64,000 bases of DNA from DATEOR01 sp963766725 (lineage in GTDB: Bacteria; Actinomycetota; Thermoleophilia; Gaiellales; Gaiellaceae): assembly GCA_963766725.1 (NCBI GenBank), contig CAVYBK010000006.1, forward strand, positions 1-64,000. The letters are read 5' to 3'. The position numbers and the translations under genes were made by a program. The notes beneath the pieces are model-generated. The model saw nothing but the letters and a program-made list of their open reading frames with translations, searched no databases and had not been told where the DNA came from. Shown one piece after another: positions 36,908 to 45,923 of this stretch; the first letter of the stretch is position 1, and every line of letters starts with the position of its first letter.

Positions 36908-37798
36908 CTACTGCGTTAGCGCGTCGGCGCCGGCGACGACCTCCAGGATCTCCTGGGTGATCTCGGCCTGCCGGGCCCGGTTCATGTCGAGGGTGAGCCG
37001 GTCGATCAGCTCGCCCGCGTTCTTCGACGCGTTCCGCATCGCGGTCATGCGGGCCCCGTGCTCGGAGGCCGCGGACTCGAGCAGGGCGCGGTAGATGCTC
37101 GTCTCGAGGTAGGTCGGGAGGAGCCTCTTCAGGATCTCCTCCGGCTCGGGCTCGTAGATGAAGTCGCCTTCGAGCGCGATCTCGTACGGCGTCTTCTCCT
37201 CCTCGTCCTCGAGCGCGGTGCGGGGGATCGGGAGCACGTCCTCGACGACGACGCGCTGCGTCAGCGGGGACTCGTAGTGGTTGTAGACGATCACGACGCG
37301 ATCGACCTCGCGCTCGGTGTAGAGCTCGGCGAGCTTGTTCGCGATCGCCGCCGCGTCCGAGTACGCCGGGCGGTCGGTGAAGTCGACCCAGGCCTCGTCG
37401 ACGTCATAGCGCCGGAAGCGAAGCGAGGAGCGCCCCTTCTTCCCCACGACGACCCAGCGCGCCTTCTGCCCTTCGCCGCGCGCCTCGCGCTCGAGGGCGA
37501 AGGCCCGGCGGAGGATCTGCGCGTTGAAGGCACCGGCCAGGCCGCGGTCGCCCGTGATCGGGAGGACGGCGACGGTCTGCACCTCCCGCTCCTCGAGGAG
37601 CGGGAACTGCCGCGACGGGGTCGCCCGCGCGGTCCCGATCATGAGCTCCCGCATGCGATCGGCATACGGGCGAAGCGCCTCGATGCGCGCCTCCGCCCGC
37701 CGGAGCTTCGCCGCCGCGACGAGCTCCATCGCCTTCGTGATCTTCCGCGTGTTGCGGACGGAGCGAAGGCGCCGCTTGATGTCCTGGACGGTGGCCAA
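36908..37798 (-). CDS. atpG: F-type ATP synthase subunit gamma
   Basis: Rotating central shaft of F1, 296 residues. The N-terminal helix has IKRRLRSVRNTRKITKAMEL. The Rossmann-like middle has LPITGDRGLAGAFNAQILRR, and the C-terminal helix has ARMTAMRNASKNAGELIDRL. Last gene of the atpZ-I-B-E-F-H-A-G block; atpD does not follow. It starts 3 bases after atpA. Confidence 0.96.
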   Translation of the reverse strand: MATVQDIKRRLRSVRNTRKITKAMELVAAAKLRRAEARIEALRPYADRMRELMIGTARATPSRQFPLLEEREVQTVAVLPITGDRGLAGAFNAQILRRAFALEREARGEGQKARWVVVGKKGRSSLRFRRYDVDEAWVDFTDRPAYSDAAAIANKLAELYTEREVDRVVIVYNHYESPLTQRVVVEDVLPIPRTALEDEEEKTPYEIALEGDFIYEPEPEEILKRLLPTYLETSIYRALLESAASEHGARMTAMRNASKNAGELIDRLTLDMNRARQAEITQEILEVVAGADALTQ

Positions 37799-37801
37799 GG
37801 C

Positions 37802-39343
37802 TTATTCCGCTGCCGCTCCGACGAGACCTGCGTCCTCCTTGACCGCGAAGCTCGACTTGAACTTCTCGATCTCGGACGTGAGCTTCTCCTGGAAGTCGTC
37901 GGAGAGGTCCTTCTGCTCGCGGATCTCGTCGTAGACCGAGCCCTGCGTTCTCAGATACTCGCGCAGCTCGTCCTGGAAGCGGGAGACCTGCGCGGTCGGG
38001 ATGTCGTCGAGGTAGCCGTTGATGCCGGCGAAGATCGCGACCACCTGCTCCTCGACGGGCCACGGCTGGTACTGCGGCTGGTTCAGCGTCGCCACCATGC
38101 GCTCGCCTCGGGCGAGCGTCCGCTGCGTCGCGGGGTCGAGCTCGGAGCCGAACTGCGCGAACGCCTCGAGCTCGCGGTACTGGGCGAGGTCGAGCTTCAG
38201 GCGCCCGGCCACCTTCCGCATCGCCCGAACCTGGGCGTTGCCGCCCACGCGGGAAACGGAGATGCCGACGTTGATGGCCGGCCTCACGCCCGAATAGAAG
38301 AGGTCGGACTCGAGGAAGATCTGGCCGTCGGTGATGGAGATGACGTTGGTCGGGATGTAGGCCGACACGTCCCCGGCCTGCGTCTCGATCACGGGCAAGG
38401 CGGTCAGCGAGCCGCCGCCCTGGTCGTCCGAGAGCTTGCACGCCCGCTCGAGGAGCCGCGAGTGCAGATAGAAGACGTCGCCCGGAAAGGCTTCGCGGCC
38501 GGGCGGGCGGCGAAGCAGCAGCGACATCTGCCGATAGGCGTCGGCGTGCTTGGAGAGGTCGTCGTACATGCAGAGCGCGTGGCGGCCGTTGTAGAGGAAG
38601 TACTCGCCCATCGCGCAGCCGGCGTACGGGGCCATCCACTTGATCGGCGCCGCCTCGGTCGCGGAGGCCGTGACGATGATCGTGTAGTCCATCGCGCCGG
38701 CGTCCCGGAGCCGCTCGTAGACCTGCGCGACCGTCGAGGCCTTCTGGCCGATGGCCACGTACACGCAGATCACGTCCTGCCCCTTCTGGTTCAGGATCGT
38801 GTCGACGAGGATGGCGGTCTTGCCGGTCGACCGGTCGCCGATGACGAGCTCGCGCTGGCCGCGGCCGATCGGGATCATCGAGTCGATCGCCTTGACGCCC
38901 GTCTGCAAGGGCTCGGTCACGGGCTGGCGGTGGACGACGCCGGGCGCCTTGAACTCGAGCGGCCGGTGCTCGGAGGTCTTGATCGGCTCGCCGCCGTCGA
39001 CCGCGATGCCGAGCGGATTGACGATGCGTCCGACCATCTCCTCCCCAACCGGCACGCTGATGACGGCGCCGGTGCGCTTGACGGGGTCGCCCTCGCCGAT
39101 CTTCTCCCACTCGCCGAAGAGCGCGACGCCGACGTTGTCCTCCTCGAGGTTGAGCGCGACGCCGGTGACGTCGGCGCCGAGGTCGAGCATCTCGCCGGCG
39201 ACGCAGTTCTCGAGCCCGTACACGCGGGCGATGCCGTCGCCGATCTCGAGGACCGTGCCGACCTCGGCGAGATCGGTCTCGACGTCGGCCTCGGCGATCC
39301 GCTGCTTCAGGATCGAGGTGATCTCTTCAGGGCGTAGCTTCAA
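37802..39343 (-). CDS. atpA: F-type ATP synthase subunit alpha
   Basis: Non-catalytic nucleotide-binding F1 subunit, 513 residues. The N-terminal beta barrel has VGTVLEIGDGIARVYGLENC. Walker A is GDRSTGKTA, and the signature region PAINVGISVSRVGGNAQ is present. The C-terminal helical domain has EELREYLRTQGSVYDEIREQ text. Intact and of normal length. It is 9 bases downstream of atpH. Confidence 0.97.
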   Translation of the reverse strand: MKLRPEEITSILKQRIAEADVETDLAEVGTVLEIGDGIARVYGLENCVAGEMLDLGADVTGVALNLEEDNVGVALFGEWEKIGEGDPVKRTGAVISVPVGEEMVGRIVNPLGIAVDGGEPIKTSEHRPLEFKAPGVVHRQPVTEPLQTGVKAIDSMIPIGRGQRELVIGDRSTGKTAILVDTILNQKGQDVICVYVAIGQKASTVAQVYERLRDAGAMDYTIIVTASATEAAPIKWMAPYAGCAMGEYFLYNGRHALCMYDDLSKHADAYRQMSLLLRRPPGREAFPGDVFYLHSRLLERACKLSDDQGGGSLTALPVIETQAGDVSAYIPTNVISITDGQIFLESDLFYSGVRPAINVGISVSRVGGNAQVRAMRKVAGRLKLDLAQYRELEAFAQFGSELDPATQRTLARGERMVATLNQPQYQPWPVEEQVVAIFAGINGYLDDIPTAQVSRFQDELREYLRTQGSVYDEIREQKDLSDDFQEKLTSEIEKFKSSFAVKEDAGLVGAAAE

Positions 39344-39352
39344 ATCGTCTCC

Positions 39353-39883
39353 TTAGCGGTTGATCAGTTCTTCACGGAGCTGGTCCAGGCGGCCGCGAAC
39401 GCTCGCGTCGGCGCGCACCGACCCGGCCTGGACGACGATGCCGCCGATGATGCCGGGGTCGACCGTCCGCGTCGCGACGACGCTCCGGCCGGAGGCCTCC
39501 TCGATCTGCTTGACGACCTTGGCGGCCTCCTTGTCCGAGAGCTCGACCGCGGTGGTGAGCTCCAGCTCGAGGACGCGCTCCTCGCGCGCGAGCAGCCGGC
39601 CGAATTCCTCGTGGACCGCCTCGGCCTCGGCGATGCGTCCCTTCTCCGCGAGGAGATGGACGAAGTTGAGGAAGATCTTGTCCGCGCCCGTGAGCAGGTC
39701 GTCGAGCGCTGAGAGCTTCGTCTCGGTCTCCACCTGCGGGTTGCGGAGGAAGCCGCGGAGCTCGTCGGACTCGGCGAGCGCGGCCGCGAACGCGTCGAAC
39801 TCCTCGCGCACGCGCGCGATCGAGTCCTTGTCCCTCGAGGCCTCGAGGAGGGCCTCGGCGTAGACGCGTTGGACGACGGCCAC
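39353..39883 (-). CDS. atpH: F-type ATP synthase subunit delta
   Basis: Peripheral-stalk subunit linking F1 to b. 176 residues. It starts VVQRVYAEALLEASRDKDSI. The middle is DELRGFLRNPQVETETKLSA, and the C-terminal signature GRSVVATRTVDPGIIGGIVV precedes SVRGRLDQLREELI. Single-domain length, unlike the b-delta fusion of mycobacteria. Confidence 0.95.
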   Translation of the reverse strand: MAVVQRVYAEALLEASRDKDSIARVREEFDAFAAALAESDELRGFLRNPQVETETKLSALDDLLTGADKIFLNFVHLLAEKGRIAEAEAVHEEFGRLLAREERVLELELTTAVELSDKEAAKVVKQIEEASGRSVVATRTVDPGIIGGIVVQAGSVRADASVRGRLDQLREELINR

Positions 39884-39891
39884 GACGCTCC

Positions 39892-40410
39892 CTAATTCTC
39901 CGAGACCAGCTTCTTGACGTCGACTTCCTCGATCGTCTCGTCGATCAGGCGGCGCTGGTCGTCCGCGTCGAGGGACTTGCCGGTCACCTTCTCGGCGGCG
40001 AGGAGCGTGAGCTCGACGACGTCGCGGCGGATCTGCTCGGCCATGCGGCGGTTCTCGGCCTCGATCTCGCGCTTGTTTTCCTCGAGCCGGCGCTTGAGAT
40101 CGTCGTCCGCTTGCGCGCGCGCCTGCTCGAACTGCGCCTGCCCCTGGCGGCGGCTGTCGTCGAGGATGCGCTCGCGCTCGGCCTTCGCCTCCTCACGCTC
40201 CTGCTTCGTCAGCTCGCGGAGCTCGCGGGCCTCGTGCCGGGCCTTGTCGGCCTCGTCGAGGGCCTCGCGGATCCGGTCGCGCCGCTCGTCGATCAGCTTC
40301 TGGATCGGACCAAACGCGAAGCGGCGGAGCACGAAGAACGTGAGTCCGAACGCGATGATCGTCCAGACCATGAGGCCTGGGACGACGGAGATCAGGTCGG
40401 CGAAGAGCAT
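39892..40410 (-). CDS. atpF: F-type ATP synthase subunit b
   Basis: Peripheral-stalk subunit. 172 residues: one N-terminal membrane helix (GLMVWTIIAFGLTFFVLRRF), then a long charged coiled coil (DERRDRIREALDEADKARHE, AERERILDDSRRQGQAQFEQ). The end is TLLAAEKVTGKSLDADDQRR. Follows atpE by 6 bases. Only one b-type gene is present, so a homodimer is expected. Confidence 0.95.
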   Translation of the reverse strand: MLFADLISVVPGLMVWTIIAFGLTFFVLRRFAFGPIQKLIDERRDRIREALDEADKARHEARELRELTKQEREEAKAERERILDDSRRQGQAQFEQARAQADDDLKRRLEENKREIEAENRRMAEQIRRDVVELTLLAAEKVTGKSLDADDQRRLIDETIEEVDVKKLVSEN

Positions 40411-40416
40411 CCCCGT

Positions 40417-40677
40417 CTAGACCAGGACGTAGGCGAGCAGACCACCGAGGAGGGCGTAGAACACGACCGCCTCGGTCAGGGCGAAGCCCAGCCACTGGAT
40501 ACCGGTGAGCTCGGCGCGGAGCTCGGGCTGGCGGGCGACGGCCTGGATCATCGAGCCGAAGATGTTGCCGATGCCGATGCCGGCGCCGACCGCGCCGAGA
40601 CCGACGCCGACGCCGAAGGCGATGGCCTTCCCCATGTCGGCGACGTTGCCGTCGAGTGCTGCAAGAACTGTGGTCAA
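40417..40677 (-). CDS. atpE: F-type ATP synthase subunit c
   Basis: Membrane rotor ring subunit, 86 residues, two helices. The first is glycine-rich (FGVGVGLGAVGAGIGIGNIF), then the polar loop ARQPELR, then the second with the ion-binding Glu69 in FALTEAVVFYALLGG. No Gln in helix 1 and no polar residue after Glu69 (Ala70), so the ring is predicted to use protons, not sodium. Confidence 0.97.
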   Translation of the reverse strand: MTTVLAALDGNVADMGKAIAFGVGVGLGAVGAGIGIGNIFGSMIQAVARQPELRAELTGIQWLGFALTEAVVFYALLGGLLAYVLV

Positions 40678-40688
40678 GATAGAGCCTC

Positions 40689-41537
40689 CTAGTGCTCGGG
40701 TTCGATGGCGCCGCCGATGTAGATGGCGGACAAGAGTGCGAAGACGAAGGCCTGGATCGTGACCACGATCGCGACCTCGAAGATGTAGACCGCCGTGGCC
40801 ACTGGCACGGCGACGACGATCAGGACGTACGACTCGAAGATGAAGATCAGGCCGATCATCACGAGGATGAGCATGTGCCCCGCGAGCATGTTGGCGAAGA
40901 GTCGCACTGAGAGCGAGATCAGGCGCATGAACTGCGAGATGACCTCGAGCGGGACGATGAGGATGAGGAGCGGCCCGGGCGCTCCCTGCGGCACCCAGCT
41001 CTTGAAGTAGCGGACGGGGCCGTTGAAGCGGATGCCCTCGACGTGCGTCGCCACGAACGTGATCAGCGCGAGCGCGAGCGTCACCGAGAGGTTCGCGGTC
41101 GCCGCGTAGATCCCCCAGGTCGGCAGCTCGACCCCGGCGACGTGGACGTGCTCGTCGGAAATCGGTAACGGGATGAAGCCGATCAAGTTGAGTATCCAGA
41201 TGAAGAGAAAGAGCGCCGCGACGTAGGGGAACCAGAGCGAGAGTCCCTTGGACGGCAGGCTCGACTCCGCGATCTGGCCGTAGATGAGGTCGTAGAGCGA
41301 CTCGCCGATCGTCTGCCTCCGGTTCGGCCTGAGGGAGAGCCCGAAGCGCATGATCCAGACGCCGAGGATGCAGGTGACCGCCGCGCCGACGAGGAGGTAG
41401 ACGACCGCCTTGTTGATCGACATGTCGAGCGGCCCGATGTGGATCGACACCCAGGCCGGGAGCTCGAACTCGTCCTGAGGCTCGAAGTCCTCCGACGCGG
41501 CGAGGACGAGGTTCATGGCGCCGAACAGCGCGTTCAC
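40689..41537 (-). CDS. atpB: F-type ATP synthase subunit a
   Basis: Proton-channel stator subunit, 282 residues, five to six helices. Key text: LFLFIWILNLIGFIPLPISD, the conserved arginine helix ISLSVRLFANMLAGHMLILV, and the C-terminal IQAFVFALLSAIYIGGAIEP. Start may be this first codon (41537, overlapping the previous stop) or an internal ATG at residue 8. Stops 11 bases before atpE. Confidence 0.95.
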   Translation of the reverse strand: MNALFGAMNLVLAASEDFEPQDEFELPAWVSIHIGPLDMSINKAVVYLLVGAAVTCILGVWIMRFGLSLRPNRRQTIGESLYDLIYGQIAESSLPSKGLSLWFPYVAALFLFIWILNLIGFIPLPISDEHVHVAGVELPTWGIYAATANLSVTLALALITFVATHVEGIRFNGPVRYFKSWVPQGAPGPLLILIVPLEVISQFMRLISLSVRLFANMLAGHMLILVMIGLIFIFESYVLIVVAVPVATAVYIFEVAIVVTIQAFVFALLSAIYIGGAIEPEH

Positions 41538-41926
41538 CGCTTCGCCTCTCCCGAGAAGTACATCGTGAGGCTGAGACCGAGCTCGAGCGAGTAGGCGGCC
41601 GCGTAGACGAGGGCGCCCGCGATCGCGAGCGTCGGATCGGTCACAGCGACCGCGAGGGCGACGATCATGAGCAGGATCCCCCGGGCCATCATCCCGAAGG
41701 CGACCACGCCGGAGCCGCGCAGGTTGGGCTCGCCGATGCCGACCCGGTTGAAGAGGACGCCGAGCAGCTGGCTCGCGGCCCAGAGGACGGCGCCGAGCGC
41801 CCAGCCGCGGACCGGCCAGCCCGCGATGAGGAAGACCGGCAGCGCGAGCGCGACCACGGCTCCCCCGGCGATCACGGGCAGGCGCCGCTCGGGCATCGGC
41901 CGGGGGGTGAGTGTTGTCGTCGGCAT
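41534..41926 (-). CDS. AtpI-like ATP synthase accessory membrane protein
   Basis: 130-residue protein with four hydrophobic segments (VIAGGAVVALALPVFLIAG, ALGAVLWAASQLLGVLF, GMMARGILLMIVALAVAV, AGALVYAAAYSLELGLSL). Position directly upstream of atpB and topology match the ATP synthase protein I/AtpI group, thought to help c-ring assembly. Its stop overlaps the atpB start by 4 bases. Sequence conservation in this family is low, so the call rests mainly on context. Confidence 0.7.
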   Translation of the reverse strand: MPTTTLTPRPMPERRLPVIAGGAVVALALPVFLIAGWPVRGWALGAVLWAASQLLGVLFNRVGIGEPNLRGSGVVAFGMMARGILLMIVALAVAVTDPTLAIAGALVYAAAYSLELGLSLTMYFSGEAKR

Positions 41927-42135
41927 CAGAACGAGTCCTTGTAGCGCAGGTAGACGGAGACGATCGCGGCGGGAATCCCGATCACGGCTCCGATCGCGAT
42001 CCCGACTCCCACGGAGCCGATCGCGAGGCCGAGGAGGGCACCGAGGCCCACGCAGGCAAAGAGCACGCCCGCGAGAAGCGCTCCCGCGCCCATCGGATCC
42101 ATCGAAGTGCGTCCAGCCGCCACGCTCGCCAGCAT
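41926..42135 (-). CDS. AtpZ-like small membrane protein of the ATP synthase operon
   Basis: 69 residues, two membrane helices (GALLAGVLFACVGLGALLGLA and VGIAIGAVIGIPAAIVSVYL), ending YLRYKDSF. The size, hairpin topology and place ahead of the AtpI-like gene match the AtpZ/F1F0-ATPase subunit family. First gene of the atp block; 58 bases separate it from wecA. Confidence 0.68.
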   Translation of the reverse strand: MLASVAAGRTSMDPMGAGALLAGVLFACVGLGALLGLAIGSVGVGIAIGAVIGIPAAIVSVYLRYKDSF

Positions 42136-42193
42136 CTTATTCGGCCCCAGCGTATCAGCACCGAGGCACTTCGTGACGCCGAAAACGGCCTAA

Positions 42194-43330
42194 CTAAGCG
42201 GAAATCGCCTTACTTTGTTCATCCTTGGCTTCGCGCCTGCGGCCTGCCCACGCGCGCACGCGCGTCAGCTTGAGGATCTCGAGGATCATCACGATGTAGA
42301 ACGTCGCCCCGACGGCGATCGCGCCGACGAGCGCGACGACGAGCGTCGGCCAGAGGTGCCACTGGCCCGACTCGCGGAAGGGCACGAAACGCGTCGCGAG
42401 GGCCGCGCCTCCGAGGATCGCGCACCACGCGTAGAGATAGAGGACGGCGCGCCGCTGCGTGAAGCCGCGGCGCAGGAAGCGGTGGTGCAGGTGCGCCTGG
42501 TCCGGCAGGTAGAGCGGCTCGCGGTGCTTGAGGCGGCGAAGCAGGACGAACGACGTGTCGAAGATCGGCACGGCGAGCGCGAAGAGCGGGAAGAAGAGCG
42601 CGACGGTCGCCGCCGTCTTCAGGAGGCCCTGGATCGAGACCGTGGCGAGCAGGAAGCCCATGAGGAGCGCGCCCGAGTCGCCCATGAAGATCCGCGCCGG
42701 ATAGAAGTTGTGGCGGAGGAACCCGAGGCACGCGCCGGCGATGATCGCGGAGAGCACGGCCGCCTCCGGATTCCCGAGAGAGAGCGCGATGACGGCGAAC
42801 GTCGCGCCCGAGATCCCGCAGATCCCGGCGGCGAGGCCGTCGAGGCCGTCGAGGAAGTTGACCATGTTCATGATCGCGACGATCCAGACGAGCGTGACGG
42901 CGACGCTGGCCCAGAACGGGAGCTCGTGGATGCCGATGAACGGGAACGTGAAGCGGTCGATGCGGACGCCGAAGTCGATCGCGATCACGGCCGCGCCCGC
43001 CTGGCCGCCGAGCTTCACCCACCACGGAAGGCCGCGGAAGTCGTCCGCCATGCCGACCGTCGTCGCGAGTGCGGCGCCGAGCAGGATCCCGCGGTAGGGA
43101 CCGGAGAGGTCGAGGAAGGCGAGCGCAGGGACGAAGACCCCGAAGAAGAGCGCGAGGCCGCCGAGGCGCGGGACAGCCTGGAGGTGGATGCGGCGCCGCT
43201 CCAGCGGCTCGTCGACGATTCCGAGTACCCGCGCGACGCGGCCCACCGCCGGCGTCAGGACGAGGACGACCGCGAGCGCGACGAGGAAGCCCCAGATGAC
43301 GTCCAGGTGGTCCCTGAGCGTGTCGAACAT
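42194..43330 (-). CDS. WecA/TagO-type undecaprenyl-phosphate glycosyl-1-phosphate transferase
   Basis: Membrane enzyme starting a lipid-linked glycopolymer by moving a sugar-1-phosphate (usually GlcNAc-1-P) to undecaprenyl phosphate. 378 residues, about ten helices. Motifs: HLQAVPRLGGLALFFGVFVP, ATTVGMADDFRGLPWWVKLG, the catalytic MNMVNFLDGLDGLAAGICGI, FYPARIFMGDSGALLMGFLL, and the cytoplasmic HLHHRFLRRGFTQRRAV. Placed just upstream of the atp operon as in other actinobacteria. May provide the lipid carrier for polymers attached by the LCP protein at 21.8 kb (inference). Confidence 0.92.
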   Translation of the reverse strand: MFDTLRDHLDVIWGFLVALAVVLVLTPAVGRVARVLGIVDEPLERRRIHLQAVPRLGGLALFFGVFVPALAFLDLSGPYRGILLGAALATTVGMADDFRGLPWWVKLGGQAGAAVIAIDFGVRIDRFTFPFIGIHELPFWASVAVTLVWIVAIMNMVNFLDGLDGLAAGICGISGATFAVIALSLGNPEAAVLSAIIAGACLGFLRHNFYPARIFMGDSGALLMGFLLATVSIQGLLKTAATVALFFPLFALAVPIFDTSFVLLRRLKHREPLYLPDQAHLHHRFLRRGFTQRRAVLYLYAWCAILGGAALATRFVPFRESGQWHLWPTLVVALVGAIAVGATFYIVMILEILKLTRVRAWAGRRREAKDEQSKAISA

Positions 43331-43972
43331 CTACTTGGTCCCGAAGAGGCGGTCGCCCGCGTCCCCGAGGCCAGGGACGATGTAGCCCTTCTCGTTCAGG
43401 CCCCGGTCCACGGCCGCGACGACGACGTTGACGTCGGGATGCTCGGAGTGGAGGCGCTCGATCCCCTCCGGCGCGGCGATGATGGCGATGAGGCGCACCG
43501 AGGTCGCGCCCGCGCTCTTCACCGTCGTGACCGCGGCGGCGGTCGAGTTCCCGGTGGCGAGCATCGGGTCGAGGAGGATGACGTCGCGCTCGGCGACGTC
43601 GGCCGGGAGCTTCACGTAGTACTCGACCGGCTGAAGCGTCTCCTCGTTCCGGTAGAGGCCGATGAAGCCGACGCGGGCGCCCGAGATCAGGCTGAGGACG
43701 CCGTCGAGCATTCCGAGCCCCGCGCGCAGGATCGGGCAGACCGCCACCTTCTTGCCGGAGATCCGCTGGACGGTCGTTCGCTCGAGCGGAGTCTCGATCT
43801 CGATCTCCTCGGTGGCGAGACCCTTCGTCGCCTCGTACGTGAGGAGAAGTGTGACCTCGTCCACGAGCTCGCGGAAGAGATGCGTCGGCGTCGAGTCGTC
43901 GCGCAGCATTCCCAGCTTGTGCTGGACCAGCGGGTGGTCGACGACCACGAGCTTTTCCGTCGCCACGCTCAT
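43331..43972 (-). CDS. upp: Uracil phosphoribosyltransferase
   Basis: Converts uracil and PRPP to UMP in pyrimidine salvage. 213 residues from ATG 43972 (ATGA overlap with the glyA stop). Motifs: HPLVQHKLGMLRDDSTPTHL, VCPILRAGLGMLDGVLSLI, the PRPP loop DVILLDPMLATGNSTAAAV and the C-terminal uracil site GLNEKGYIVPGLGDAGDRLF. The apparent fusion to glyA seen in one frame is caused by the glyA frameshift and is not real. Confidence 0.96.
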   Translation of the reverse strand: MSVATEKLVVVDHPLVQHKLGMLRDDSTPTHLFRELVDEVTLLLTYEATKGLATEEIEIETPLERTTVQRISGKKVAVCPILRAGLGMLDGVLSLISGARVGFIGLYRNEETLQPVEYYVKLPADVAERDVILLDPMLATGNSTAAAVTTVKSAGATSVRLIAIIAAPEGIERLHSEHPDVNVVVAAVDRGLNEKGYIVPGLGDAGDRLFGTK

Positions 43973-45283
43973 GCCTGGTAGGTCGTGTACCCCCTGAACC
44001 CCGGATAGAGCGGGCGCTTCTCGCAGAGCGCTTCGCTGCGGCCGCTGAGCGCAGTCCAGGTCCGGGTCCGGGCCGAGCGCGCCGGCGATGACCTCCCCCA
44101 CCTCGCGCAGGTCGTCCTCGTCGAAGCCGCGCATGGTCACGGCGGGGGTGCCGAGACGCACGCCGGAGGCCTCCATCGGCGGGCGCTCGTCGAAGGGAAC
44201 GGTGTTCCGGTTGGCGGTGATCTTCACCTCGTGGAGCCGCTCCTCCGCCGCCTTGCCCGACCACTCGCCGCCGCGGAGGTCCATCTGCAGGAGATGCGTG
44301 TCGGTTCCGCCGGTGAGGACGTCGAGTCCGTTCTCCATCAGGGTCGAAGCGAGCGCGTCCGCGTTGGCGCGGATCTGCGACTGGTAGTCGCGGAAGGCGC
44401 CTGAGCCCGCGATCTTGAAGCAGGCAGCCTTGCCGGCGATCACGTGCAGGAGCGGGCCGCCCTGCATTCCCGGGAAGACCGCCTTGTCGAGGGCCTGCGC
44501 GTGCTCCTCCCTGCAGAGGACGAAGCCCGAGCGCGGCCCGGCGAGCGTCTTGTGCGTCGTCGAGGTGACGAAGTCGCAGTGCGGCGTGGGGTTCGGGTGG
44601 ATGCCGGCCGCGACGAGCCCGGCGAAATGGGCCATGTCGCAGAGAAGGAGCGCACCGACCTCGTCCGCGATCTCCCGAAAGCGGTCGGCCTCGATCGTCC
44701 TCGGGTAGGCGGACCCGCCGCAGACGATCAGCTTGGGCCGGCATTCCTTCGCGGACGTGAGCACCTCGTCGAAATCGACGAGCGACGTCTCGCGGTCGAC
44801 GCCGTAGCCGACGAAGTTGTAGAGCTTGCCCGAGAAGTTGACCTTGAGGCCGTGCGTGAGGTGGCCGCCGTGGTCGAGCCGCATGGCGAGCACCGTGTCC
44901 CCCGGCTCCAGGCAGCTGAAGTACACGGCCATGTTCGTCTGCGCGCCCGCGTGCGGCTGCACGTTCGCGTGGTCGGCGCCGAAGAGCTCCTTCGCCCGGT
45001 CGATGGCCAGCTGCTCGATCTCGTCCACGACCTCGCAGCCGCCGTAGTAGCGGCGCCCGGGGTAGCCCTCCGCGTACTTGTTCGTGGGCACGCTCCCCAT
45101 GGCCTCGAGGACGCTCGGCCACGTGAAGTTCTCGGAGGCGATCAGCTCGATCTGACCGCGCTGGCGCTCGAGCTCGCGCTCGATGAGGGCAGCGGTGTCG
45201 GGATCGATCTCGGCCAACCCGGCCCGCTGGAGCTCCTGCAGCGTCTCCTGCGCGATCGCCACGGGTCCACCATACCGCGTCAT
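43969..45283 (-). CDS. glyA: Serine hydroxymethyltransferase (one-base frameshift near 3' end)
   Basis: PLP enzyme interconverting serine and glycine and making methylene-tetrahydrofolate. Signatures: IELIASENFTWPSVLEAMGS, EGYPGRRYYGGCEVVDEIEQ, DFVTSTTHKTLAGPRSGFVL (PLP lysine) and ITANRNTVPFDERPPMEASG. At about 44053 (GACCTGGACTGCGCTCAGC) an extra base breaks the frame. Past it the other frame gives ALSGRSEALCEKRPLYPGFR and GYTTYQA, then a stop that overlaps the upp start. The repaired length is about 437 residues. The start may be ATG 45283 or GTG 45262. Confidence 0.93.
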
Positions 45284-45305
45284 CCGGCCGCGCAGGCCGG
45301 GCCCG

Positions 45306-45923
45306 TCAGCCGGTCGTCGCGCGCGCGATTTTGGCCAGGGCCTCGGGCGCCGGAACGGCTCCCTCGCGGAGCACCTCGGGCTCTGGTCCGGTGAGGTCGA
45401 TCACCGTCGAGGGGGTGCCCGGAAGCGCACCCGCGTCGACGACCGCGGCGGCCGCCCGGAGGATCTCCTCGGGGATGTCCTCGACCCGCGCCGGGTCCGG
45501 TCCTCCGTGGACGTTCGCGCTCGTCATCGCAACGGCGCCGAAGCCGTCGAGCGCCGCCTTCGCCTCGGCCGGAAGGTCCGGAATACGAACGCCGATCGTC
45601 TCCGGCCGCGTGCCGGTCAGCCAGCGGTAGCGGCACGCGGGGTTCGGGAGGACGAGCGTGTACGGCCCGGGGAGAACGGCCCGAGCCATGACGGCGGCGC
45701 GGCCGCGCAACTCGGGAACGGCGTCGAGGATCACCTCGAGATCAGAGGCGACGAGGGCGACGGGGATCTCCTTCGGACGCTTCTTCTGCCGGAGGAGCCG
45801 CCGGATCGGCGCCTCGTGGTAGGCGTCGACGCAGAGGCCGTAGACAGTGTCGGTCGGGAGGATGACCGTCTGTCCCGCCCGCAGCGCGGAGATGGCCGCG
45901 TCGACCGACTGTGCCGCGATCAC
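45306..45923 (-). CDS. tsaC: L-threonylcarbamoyladenylate synthase (Sua5/YrdC/TsaC family)
   Basis: Makes the threonylcarbamoyl-AMP used for the t6A modification of ANN-decoding tRNAs. 205 residues from GTG 45923 (GTGA overlap with prmC). Motifs: ALRAGQTVILPTDTVYGLCV, RRLLRQKKRPKEIPVALVAS, LPGPYTLVLPNP, ETIGVRIPDLP and the SAN motif AVAMTSANVHGG. Short form without the Sua5 C-terminal domain. Upstream in-frame residues before 45923 are out-of-frame prmC text. Confidence 0.93.
   Translation of the reverse strand: MIAAQSVDAAISALRAGQTVILPTDTVYGLCVDAYHEAPIRRLLRQKKRPKEIPVALVASDLEVILDAVPELRGRAAVMARAVLPGPYTLVLPNPACRYRWLTGTRPETIGVRIPDLPAEAKAALDGFGAVAMTSANVHGGPDPARVEDIPEEILRAAAAVVDAGALPGTPSTVIDLTGPEPEVLREGAVPAPEALAKIARATTG

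Noticed and set aside
43331..45283. A 650-residue glyA-upp fusion protein
   Set aside because: The glyA C-terminus is present in another frame with its own stop overlapping the upp ATG, so the fusion comes from a one-base indel.
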